Origin: Yamadazyma tenuis
Lineage: Eukaryota; Ascomycota; Pichiomycetes; Serinales; Debaryomycetaceae
Assembly (NCBI RefSeq): GCF_029203305.1
Contig: NC_089461.1
Span: 248,001 to 312,000, forward strand
Length of the DNA stretch: 64,000 nucleotides
Direction of reading: 5' to 3'
Both the position numbers and the translations under genes were made by a program. Numbering within the stretch: position 1 is the first letter of the stretch; each line of letters begins with the position of its first letter. Shown piece after piece: positions 57,650 through 64,000 of this stretch. The notes under the pieces are model-generated. The model did not search any database, was not told where the DNA came from, and saw only the letters and a list, made by a program, of their open reading frames with translations.

Positions 57650-58810
57650 CTACTCCACCGCGTTTACCACCACCTGCTTACCACTCTTAGAGTCAGCAAT
57701 CCTCTCACTATAAAAGCTCGCCAAATCACCCCCAGTGTACTCGCTGGCCGTCGACGCCGCCTCTAAAAGCTCACCGTCCTCGTACCACGAAATAATCTTC
57801 TCCAAAATCTCCTTCTTTAACTGCAAATTCTCCTCTACAATCCGCGTACACCAAAACCCAGCACTTGTAATGTTCTTGAAAATATGCAACGACGTGGGCA
57901 AAATCACCGGCTGGAACGACATCCCGCCGTATGTCAACATGATCCCATTGTCCTGCAACTTTCGTGCCACGCCGGTCGAAGACTTTCCTCCCACGCAGTT
58001 CAAGCCCAATTGCAACAGGCCACCCGACTCAGACAACCACTTCTTGACCACGCCACTGAACTCACGCAGGTTATTCTCCTCCTCGGTGATCACGTGCGTG
58101 GCCCCGTAAGTGTCGTGCAACTGCTGTTTAACTTCGTCCAAGTTGGGTCTGTCACGAATGACACTAATGGAGTTCAACCCCAAAAGACGGCCCATCTGCG
58201 ACGCAAACTTGCCGACCGCCGAATTGCCACCGTTCTGAATGAACCAGTTCCCTGGCTTGGGCTCTACAAAGTGGGTCAACATCAAGTACGCGGAGAGCGG
58301 ATTGACGGTCAAGGCCGCACCTTGCTGAAGCGTCAACGGGGTTTTCCCCCTGGCAGTAGACTGGGCTGGGCTGGGGATCTTGAACAACACGTCGTCAGAG
58401 AACTCGGCGTACGTGCGCCAGGTGCCACTGCACACCCGGAGCGGCAATGCCCAATCTCCTGGAGCAACAGAAGTGACACTGGCACCCACCTTCACCACTT
58501 CAAAAAGCCCCTCATTACCACACACAAACGACGGGAAGCTGGTGCCGTACTGGGTGGTTTTCTGCGGCTGGGACGGATATACACCTTGGATCTGGTTGAT
58601 GTCACTGGGGTTAATGGGAGATGCCAACACTTTGACGATCACGGCATTAGGAGCCAAATGCTCATCATCAATGGTATACGATTGGGTGAACAAGACGTCG
58701 GCAGGCTCGCCATGCTGACGGATCATGACGGCGTGGGAGGTGATCATGGAACGAATAGGAGTTCTTAAGGGTACAGACCTGAATAGACGGGTGGACCGGA
58801 GACAGATCAT
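57650..58810 (-). CDS. ETR1: Mitochondrial 2-enoyl thioester reductase
   Basis: A 386-residue NADPH-dependent enoyl-ACP/CoA reductase of mitochondrial type II fatty-acid synthesis, which supplies octanoate for lipoic acid. An Arg-rich presequence covers the first 20 or so residues. Conserved parts include SPINPSDINQIQGVYPSQP with the catalytic Tyr, FVCGNEGLFEVVKVG, PLTLQQGAALTVNPLSAYLMLTHF, the NADPH loop QNGGNSAVGKFASQMGR and LNCVGGKSSTGVARKL. Length agrees with yeast and Candida Etr1. It is divergent from PRE7 with 112 bases between the ATGs. Confidence 0.95.
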   Translation of the reverse strand: MICLRSTRLFRSVPLRTPIRSMITSHAVMIRQHGEPADVLFTQSYTIDDEHLAPNAVIVKVLASPINPSDINQIQGVYPSQPQKTTQYGTSFPSFVCGNEGLFEVVKVGASVTSVAPGDWALPLRVCSGTWRTYAEFSDDVLFKIPSPAQSTARGKTPLTLQQGAALTVNPLSAYLMLTHFVEPKPGNWFIQNGGNSAVGKFASQMGRLLGLNSISVIRDRPNLDEVKQQLHDTYGATHVITEEENNLREFSGVVKKWLSESGGLLQLGLNCVGGKSSTGVARKLQDNGIMLTYGGMSFQPVILPTSLHIFKNITSAGFWCTRIVEENLQLKKEILEKIISWYEDGELLEAASTASEYTGGDLASFYSERIADSKSGKQVVVNAVE

Positions 58811-58896
58811 GGTAGGGCAAGTTGGAAATTATTGCAGTTGCGACATTTGGCGCGAGGGCGCGAGTGGGCGAGTACATTATCTGACTTCGCGCACTT

Positions 58897-58921
58897 GTCG
58901 CCACTTCTTCACCAGTGGCAA
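58897..58921. promoter_or_regulatory. PACE-like (Rpn4-type) elements near the PRE7 start
   Basis: GTCGCCACTTC at 58897-58907 (reverse strand GAAGTGGCGAC) and AGTGGCAAC just before the ATG share the GTGGC core of the proteasome-associated control element GGTGGCAAA. Both are imperfect. They are suggestive because PRE7 is a proteasome gene. Confidence 0.25.
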
Positions 58922-58922
58922 C

Positions 58923-59651
58923 ATGAACACCACCATTGCATCAGAATACTCAGCAGAAACACACGCCACGCCCATTGAACATAGATTCAACCCTTACTCG
59001 GACAATGGGGGGACGGTCCTTGGAATTGCCGGTAAGGATTTCGCGGTGTTGGCGGGTGATACCAGACATGTTGAAGGGTACTCGATCAATTCTCGGTATG
59101 AACCCAAGATTTTCAACGTGGGCGACGACATCGTCATGACCGCCAACGGGTTTGCGGCCGACGGAAAGGCCTTAATCAACAGCTTCAAGACCCAGTTGAA
59201 ATGGTACAAATTTGACCATAATGACAAGAGATTCTCCATTCAAAGTGCTGCTAGGTATATCCGTCATTTACTTTACGGAAAGAGGTTTTTCCCGTACTAC
59301 GTCAGCACCTTGATTGCGGGATTGGACGACGAGGGAAAGGGGTGTGTTTACTCGTTTGACCCGGTGGGTTCTTATGAGCGTGAACAGTGTAGGGCAGGAG
59401 GTTCAGCTTCGAGTTTGATTATGCCATTCTTGGATAACCAAGTGAATTTCAAGAACCAGTACGAGCCAGATAGTGACGGGAAGGTAAAGAAGCCATTGCG
59501 GTACTTGGAGTTGGATGAGGTGTTGGAGTTGGTGAAGGATGCGTTTTCTTCGGCCACCGAAAGACATATTCAAGTGGGTGATGGATTAGAGATCCATATA
59601 GTCACGAAGGAGGGGGTACGGGTGGAGTACTTTCCATTGAAGAGAGATTAG
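58923..59651 (+). CDS. PRE7: 20S proteasome subunit beta 6
   Basis: A 242-residue non-catalytic beta-ring subunit. It has a short propeptide region (about 20-28 residues), then FNPYSDNGGTVLGIAGKDFAVLAGDTRHVEGYSINSRYEPKIF, typical of beta 6. Further matches are KRFFPYYVSTLIAGLDDEGKGCVYSFDPVGSYEREQCRAGGSASSLIMPFLDNQVNFKNQ and a C-terminal VRVEYFPLKRD. Length equals that of yeast Pre7 (241). The open frame extends far upstream into ETR1 but has no business there; the ATG at 58923 is chosen by homology. No CTG codon occurs in the part I read. Confidence 0.97.
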   Translation: MNTTIASEYSAETHATPIEHRFNPYSDNGGTVLGIAGKDFAVLAGDTRHVEGYSINSRYEPKIFNVGDDIVMTANGFAADGKALINSFKTQLKWYKFDHNDKRFSIQSAARYIRHLLYGKRFFPYYVSTLIAGLDDEGKGCVYSFDPVGSYEREQCRAGGSASSLIMPFLDNQVNFKNQYEPDSDGKVKKPLRYLELDEVLELVKDAFSSATERHIQVGDGLEIHIVTKEGVRVEYFPLKRD

Positions 59652-59982
59652 GGAGTATTGAAGATTAGGTAGAATAAACGATTAAGAATGCCATAGGCAA
59701 AGATAACGAGAGTAAGAATGAGAGCACTGAGAGGGTTATGGAATGAGACCCGATGGTATGAGTATATGGAATGAGACCCAATGGTATGAGTACTATATGG
59801 AATGAGACCCAATGGTATGAGTATTATATGGAATGAGACCCAATGGTAAATTACTATATTGAACAAATTGACCAAACGGTTATAATTACTATATAACATA
59901 TGCAATACCGTACAAGCCACCTACGTTTACCTCCTTCCTTATATTTTCGTGCACTCTATATCTTTGTGCCGTCTTCAATTTC
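59652..59982. other. Convergent 3' spacer PRE7-ERD2
   Basis: About 330 bases between convergent stops. It contains a four-copy tandem repeat (59739-59849) and A/T-rich sequence, likely both 3' UTRs. Confidence 0.6.
59739..59849. repeat. 28-31 bp tandem repeat in the PRE7-ERD2 spacer
   Basis: Four units starting TGGAATGAGACCC at 59739, 59767, 59798 and 59829 (spacing 28, 31, 31). The core TGGAATGAGACCCAATGGTA is identical in the last three; the first has a G in place of the second A of CAATGG. Short TATGAGTA-type linkers vary in length. Confidence 0.92.
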
Positions 59983-60618
59983 CTACACCGGCAACGAAAA
60001 CCTCTTGCCGTGCATCACCTTCGTATAGTAAATGTAAAAAAAGTCAGAATAGATCACCGCCTGCACCAACCCCAGTAAAATACTCGTAGTATCAAGACGG
60101 TTTTCGGCAAAATACCGATAAAACCAGTTGGGAATATACAATGCTCTGTACAACCCCAAAGCAAAAATGTAATGGGTGGTGATGTTCTCAGCTTCACCTG
60201 TTCTTTGTAATATGAACAACTGCGGCAAGATCGCCACGCTCTCCAACCACAACGAGAAGGTCCAGATCATTTCTCCAGCACGATACTTGCGAGGAAACGC
60301 CAACGCCATGAAAACCGATCCGAGCACAAGGTACCTGACAGGAAACTGATCAAAGTCTTCCTGGATGGTTTTTCTGTATTTGGTGGCCATGATGTACACG
60401 GTGTACAAAGAAGAGCCGATGAAAAACAACTTCATTATTGTGAGGTAAAACGAGCTGAATTTGAAAACATCGAGGTACCTGGTGACGAACACCACGGCAT
60501 ACAATGCCTGAGTTTTGATGGACAAGCCCTTGATGGAGCGGTTTTTTTCGATTGAGAATAAGAGGATGAAGGCGGCGGCCAAATGTGACATATCACCTAG
60601 GAATCTAAAGACGTTCAT
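59983..60618 (-). CDS. ERD2: HDEL/KDEL receptor Erd2
   Basis: A 211-residue seven-helix receptor that returns HDEL-tagged ER proteins from the Golgi. The start MNVFRFLGDMSHLAAAFILL matches the family N-terminus. Also present are IEKNRSIKGLSIKTQALYAVVFVTRYLDVF, YRKTIQEDFDQFPVRYLVLG and FSLWLESVAILPQLFILQRTGEAENITTHYIFALGLYRALYIPNWFYR, all hallmarks. The frame is open for another 69 codons upstream and includes ATGs, but that part is formed by tandem repeats, so I start at 60618. Confidence 0.97.
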   Translation of the reverse strand: MNVFRFLGDMSHLAAAFILLFSIEKNRSIKGLSIKTQALYAVVFVTRYLDVFKFSSFYLTIMKLFFIGSSLYTVYIMATKYRKTIQEDFDQFPVRYLVLGSVFMALAFPRKYRAGEMIWTFSLWLESVAILPQLFILQRTGEAENITTHYIFALGLYRALYIPNWFYRYFAENRLDTTSILLGLVQAVIYSDFFYIYYTKVMHGKRFSLPV

Positions 60619-60695
60619 GGTTGTGGTGTCAGAAAGCAAGTGGGCGAGCGTTGAATGCGAGCGACATGGCGAGGGACATGAGAGCGACAAAGACG

Positions 60696-60770
60696 TGCGA
60701 CATGGGAGCGACATGGGAGCGACATAAGAATGCGACATAAGAATGCGACATAAGAATGCGACATAAGAAT
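60696..60770. repeat. Tandem repeats in the ERD2 leader/promoter
   Basis: Two 11-bp GCGACATGGGA units followed by four exact 13-bp units GCGACATAAGAAT (60719, 60732, 60745, 60758). They lie 78-150 bases upstream of the ERD2 ATG. The unit lengths are not multiples of three, so gain or loss of a unit would shift any frame through them; this argues against coding. Confidence 0.93.
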
Positions 60771-60830
60771 GCGGCAACCCATAGGTGCGACAAGAGGTGG
60801 GACAAGACATGGATGCGACAGCCACAGGAT

Positions 60831-61757
60831 CTACATCCCCATCTCTCCTACCATCTTCTCATAGTCCTCTTCATCATCACCCCCTCCATGGGCCCGGACA
60901 TGCATTCCATACCGCTTGTCCTCCACAAACTCATACTGTTGCCCGTCTGCGTACTCCACAAGCTCGGCTCGACTCGTGAACCATCGACCATACTCATCCA
61001 GATCAATGTTCTGCACAAACTCCACCGCCCCCACCTCTCCCAACTTATCTCCGTGGTCATGGTTGACGCTAAGAGTCTTGAAGCTTTTGATATTTTCCGG
61101 GGTACGGAAGTAGATCGCCGAGGGGTAATTGCTGATCCTGTAGCGCTCTAGAAAGTCGCCTGTCTCCATTTGATCCACAAATAAAACGTGAAAGTTATAC
61201 GGGTAATCGTACGACATCTGTTGGAAGAAGTGTGACGGATACTCATATTCATCAAAAGTGGGCATATAACTCATCGAGAGTACCACAAGGTCATTTTGAA
61301 GCGGAAGTGACAAATCAAATGGCTTGATATTACTTTCGATGTCACGGTTGATGACAGGTGTGTGGTCGTTGATAAAATTTATGAGCCCCAACTGATTGCG
61401 CAGGCCCGTGTATTTGAGTGCCTGTTGGGTGGTAGCACTGTACAAAAACACCGAGGGATAGGACTGAATCCCAAACTGGCGCTTGAGCTGTGAGGTGTCG
61501 GAATTTGACCCATCCACCTCAAGAAGTTGGAATTCTCGGGTATTATCATAATATTCCTGGAGCAGATGATAGGTCGGTTCTAATGCCATACAGGCTGAAC
61601 ATCCTGGCTTGTAGAAATAGATCAAAGAGTACTCGCTGGCATTGAGGGCTGCCAGTGAAGCATCAGAAATGCCAATCACAATACCACCCACGTAGACGGT
61701 AAGAAGCCCTTGCCACACGAACAATATCCAAAACAAATACGCCCTGGGTGCTAACAT
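60831..61757 (-). CDS. PDI-like thioredoxin-fold protein without ER retrieval signal
   Basis: A 308-residue secretory-pathway protein. A signal peptide (MLAPRAYLFWILFVWQGLLTVYVGG) is followed by a thioredoxin domain at about 28-135 with SLIYFYKPGCSACMALEPTYHLLQEYY, where the active site reads C-S-A-C instead of C-G-H-C, and the cis-Pro loop IQSYPSVFLY. A second thioredoxin-like domain without cysteines (about 150-235, ISNYPSAIYF) follows. The C-terminus is acidic and ends GEMGM, so there is no HDEL. No membrane anchor is seen after the signal. It resembles Mpd/Eps-type PDIs in layout only; a specific orthologue was not found. It lies directly upstream of ERD2 on the same strand. Confidence 0.7.
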   Translation of the reverse strand: MLAPRAYLFWILFVWQGLLTVYVGGIVIGISDASLAALNASEYSLIYFYKPGCSACMALEPTYHLLQEYYDNTREFQLLEVDGSNSDTSQLKRQFGIQSYPSVFLYSATTQQALKYTGLRNQLGLINFINDHTPVINRDIESNIKPFDLSLPLQNDLVVLSMSYMPTFDEYEYPSHFFQQMSYDYPYNFHVLFVDQMETGDFLERYRISNYPSAIYFRTPENIKSFKTLSVNHDHGDKLGEVGAVEFVQNIDLDEYGRWFTSRAELVEYADGQQYEFVEDKRYGMHVRAHGGGDDEEDYEKMVGEMGM

Positions 61758-62216
61758 TAGACGAGATCTGGGCTAAGAAACTGCACACGATGGAACTAGG
61801 AACAGAGAGTGTGCTTGCAAGTCGGCTCGATTGAGAATTTGGGCGCACCGCGCTGGCGGGAAAAAATACTCCAAACGAGAAACTCTCAGATGGCTGGCTG
61901 CAAATACATGAAATGAGAACGTGTCAACCTGGCCAGGAACCACATCGGGAAAGTGAGCAGGTTAAACTCGTCAGTATGAAGTACTATATATAACTGATGA
62001 GCCTCTATTTCAACCGCCGCTGACCCTATACACACACGCCAGCCATTGTACGTGCTGGATTGGGGACAAATCGGTCGTATTATCTGGCATCGGATGCCAT
62101 ATCTCACCTTACGGTGGGTTCCCTGTGTGAAGCCACCTGGATTTTGTCAGGTATAAAAGGCCAGCTCAATCCGAGTTCAAATATTGTTACTGTTTGTATT
62201 TTGAAGTTCTGTTAAT
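61758..62216. other. Divergent promoter region of PDI-like and GPI-protein genes
   Basis: About 460 bases. It contains a clear TATAAAAG at 62152-62159, 57 bases before the ATG of the GPI protein. No gene is seen. Confidence 0.55.
62152..62159 (+). promoter_or_regulatory. TATA box of the GPI wall-protein gene
   Basis: A consensus TATAAAAG in the plus orientation, 57 bases before the ATG. TATA-containing promoters are typical of regulated cell-wall genes in yeasts. Confidence 0.6.
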
Positions 62217-63473
62217 ATGAAAGGATCGTTGTTGTCGTTGTCGTTGTTGACGATACTTGCACCCGTGTTAGGAGATTCCGTAGTGGATGACAGTCCCACC
62301 AGTGCTGGATCCCATAGCTCCACCATTCCTGGTTTCTTTAAGCTCAGCTGTCAGTCAGGAGAGCCATCATGTACCCTTGCTGCAGTGGCACCCTCTCAGT
62401 TTGTGTACAGTAACAATACCGCACCTGTCACTACAAGTTCCGCACCTGTCACTACTACCCCAGTGCCTGTTACTACCAGTACCGTACCTGTCACCACCAG
62501 TAACGAGTCCAAAGCTCCAGAAACCATCACTCTGATAGAGACCGTTACTGCCACCGACGTATATGAAGTGGTGGAAACGGTGTGCAACCATGACGGTGAG
62601 TGTTATGTGACAACCTTCTATGACTTGTTCACCACATATACCACCACCATTGATGGGGTGGAGACCGTCATCACCTCAGCCATCCCTTACACCGGTACCT
62701 TGGCCGCTGATACCACCACCACCGAATCCCAGATTCTCACCGAGGGCGGCGACGGAGTTGCTACTGAAACCGACATCAGCACCACTGTGGTGACCATCAC
62801 CTCATGCTCGGAGGACAAGTGTGACACAACTGTGGCCACCACTGGCTTGACCACCGTCACCGAAAATGAGACTGTCTATACCACCTACTGTCCTTTGTCC
62901 AGTGAAGATGCTGCTGCGACTGCGGGAGAAGTGGCTGCAAATTCGGAGGCTGCGAACACCGACGCTGACGCTGACGCTGGAGAAGATGTCACCCAAACCG
63001 TAATTGCCACCACCGTGGTGACTATCACCTCGTGCTCCGACGACAAGTGCGAGACCGCCGAGGTTACCACTGGTTTGACTACCGTCACCGAAAATGAAAC
63101 CATCTACACCACTTACTGCCCATTGTCTGGCGAGGCAGCGGCAGCAGTTGCTGAGCAAATCAAGACTCCTGAAAGCGAGGCAGAAGCCGTTGCTGAGGAA
63201 ACAAAAGCTCCTGAAAGCGAGGCAGCAGAAGTTGCCGAGGAGACAAAGACCCCCGAAAGCGATGTCACTATCACATCCACCAAAGACAAGACTATTAATG
63301 TGATGGCCAGCAATATCCTCACCCAATCCCCTGCGGCCGCCACCACCGTTTCTCAACTGGCTTCGGTGGCAGCCACTTCTGTACCTCCTATTAACACCTA
63401 CGAAGGTTCTGGTACCGTTCTTAAGACCGGTTTTGTGGTCATCGCTTTATCTTTCGTGCTTGCCTTGATATAG
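62217..63473 (+). CDS. GPI-anchored cell-wall protein, Thr-rich
   Basis: A 418-residue wall protein. It has a signal peptide (MKGSLLSLSLLTILAPVLG), a Thr/Val/Pro repeat region (PVTTSSAPVTTTPVPVTTS, about 60-92), a Cys-containing module (VVETVCNHDGECYVTTFYD), and two copies of a roughly 42-residue module: TTVVTITSCSEDKCDTT then GLTTVTENETVYTTYCPLS (about 190 and 268). This module type occurs in Sed1-, Flo- and Pga-type mannoproteins. A Glu/Ala-rich repeat (about 315-350, TPESEAEAVAEETKAPESEA) follows. The C-terminus (LKTGFVVIALSFVLALI) is a GPI signal, with the cleavage site probably in YEGSG. A structural or adhesive wall role is inferred; the exact orthologue was not determined. Confidence 0.85.
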   Translation: MKGSLLSLSLLTILAPVLGDSVVDDSPTSAGSHSSTIPGFFKLSCQSGEPSCTLAAVAPSQFVYSNNTAPVTTSSAPVTTTPVPVTTSTVPVTTSNESKAPETITLIETVTATDVYEVVETVCNHDGECYVTTFYDLFTTYTTTIDGVETVITSAIPYTGTLAADTTTTESQILTEGGDGVATETDISTTVVTITSCSEDKCDTTVATTGLTTVTENETVYTTYCPLSSEDAAATAGEVAANSEAANTDADADAGEDVTQTVIATTVVTITSCSDDKCETAEVTTGLTTVTENETIYTTYCPLSGEAAAAVAEQIKTPESEAEAVAEETKAPESEAAEVAEETKTPESDVTITSTKDKTINVMASNILTQSPAAATTVSQLASVAATSVPPINTYEGSGTVLKTGFVVIALSFVLALI

Positions 63474-64000
63474 GCCAGTCAGCTTGGCTATTTTCTTTCG
63501 TCCGTAACGTTTCTCACGATTTTGTATATTATTCTGTCTTTTAAAATAAAAGGGTTCCATATAAAAGATGTTTAAAACATCATTCTCTTTGCCTCTAAGC
63601 TCCTGACTAGGCGACTTTGACCAATAAGTGGTATTAGTTATTTTGTCCAGATCGTTTTACCTCGAAAAATAATCGTTTTCGCCGGAGGGCCAAAACGACG
63701 GAGGTTGTTGGATGGGGGACCGAAAAACCCCAATATCTCATACTCGCAGCAACACCCATCCCCGAAACCACCACCAACCCAGGGAAACTGGGGTCGGAAA
63801 TCACACCTGGCACAACCCCTGGGAGGTTGTTATGATCGTGCTCGGAGTTGGCAGTAGGGGGTAGGGCTAGCTTGGCATATGAAGGGTGTACAAAGCTCTC
63901 TTACTGGGAAATAACTCAAGCCTCCACTCTGACCGGAATCATCGAGGTATACGAGGATTGTGTCAGGTCCTGCAGGAGACGTAGAACCTTGCAATCGTCA
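63474..64000. other. Right-end non-coding region
   Basis: About 530 bases after the GPI-protein stop. It includes an A/T-rich probable 3' UTR (63520-63560, with AATAAA), then G/C-rich sequence with CCCAGGGAAACTGGGG (63778-63793, CCCAG/CTGGG stem). No gene is seen before the edge; it may be the upstream region of a gene outside the window. Confidence 0.45.

Noticed and set aside
57884..58768. 294-codon plus-strand frame opposite ETR1
   Set aside because: Antisense shadow of a conserved enzyme; no recognisable protein features.
60619..60825. N-terminal extension of ERD2 by up to 69 codons
   Set aside because: It consists of 11- and 13-bp tandem repeats with no family match, and the standard Erd2 N-terminus starts exactly at the ATG at 60618.
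1..64000. Intact transposons, LTRs, CRISPR arrays or prokaryotic operon structure
   Set aside because: No integrase, reverse transcriptase or transposase frames, no LTR pairs with target-site duplications and no regular spacer arrays; the tandem repeats found are contiguous minisatellites.

Overview
This is eukaryotic nuclear DNA from an ascomycete yeast, most likely a CUG-Ser (CTG) clade member of the Debaryomycetaceae type. The support is as follows. Genes are dense and nearly intronless. The two introns found are short and carry an exact TACTAAC branch site. The gene families are budding-yeast ones (exomer ChAP, Dad2, Axl2, Pam16, Set3). CTG codons are very rare and fall where serine is plausible. 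Species cannot be fixed from the sequence alone. There are about 34 confident protein genes. I found no tRNA, rRNA, intact transposon or CRISPR array.

Layout. 1-8.1 kb is compact housekeeping: a truncated exomer ChAP gene, TAF9, THI80, the mS38/Cox24 protein, HAM1, a Par32-like protein, two unknown genes, FCF1 and a divergent Dcr2-like phosphoesterase. 8.1-11.9 kb holds one Myb-like regulator between two unusually long non-coding stretches (1.2 and 1.8 kb). 11.9-29.8 kb holds a Yor1-type ABC transporter, SET3, PAM16, RKM1, the RBR ligase HEL1, an unknown 519-residue protein, GMH1 and IML2. 29.9-35.7 kb is an accessory island: a sugar-transporter 3' relic, an intact GLEYA adhesin, about 2 kb with only dubious small ORFs, then a mosaic relic in which the end of a second adhesin is joined to the end of a second transporter. 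35.8-53.4 kb is conserved again: a PQ-loop transporter, ZTA1, an acetyl-CoA transporter, PDB1, an ACOT9-like thioesterase, AXL2, a FIT-family SCS3, MED31, DAD2 and pyruvate carboxylase. 53.4-64 kb has a structured non-coding stretch, a 69-residue small protein, an allantoinase with a large internal insertion, ETR1, PRE7, ERD2, a PDI-like protein without a retrieval signal, and a GPI wall protein.

The genes do not form one pathway, but some themes recur. Mitochondrial carbon metabolism is represented by PDB1 and ETR1, with cytosolic pyruvate carboxylase (PYC) alongside. Chromatin and transcription are represented by TAF9, SET3 and MED31. ER, Golgi and lipid functions are represented by SCS3, GMH1, ERD2, a PDI-like protein and the acetyl-CoA transporter. 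The cell surface is represented by the GLEYA adhesin, AXL2 and the GPI protein. Readable regulatory signals include a PAC box at FCF1, a pair of MCB boxes in inverted repeat upstream of AXL2, Puf4-type sites in the DAD2 3' region and Rap1-like repeats upstream of DAL1.

The most unusual material is the 30-36 kb relic island, the roughly 170-residue insertion in allantoinase, the loss of the GNHD motif in the Dcr2-like protein, a possible structured RNA at 53.6-54.3 kb, and a striking number of short tandem-repeat arrays. Starts were set at ATG codons; where an open frame ran further upstream without an ATG, I trimmed it.
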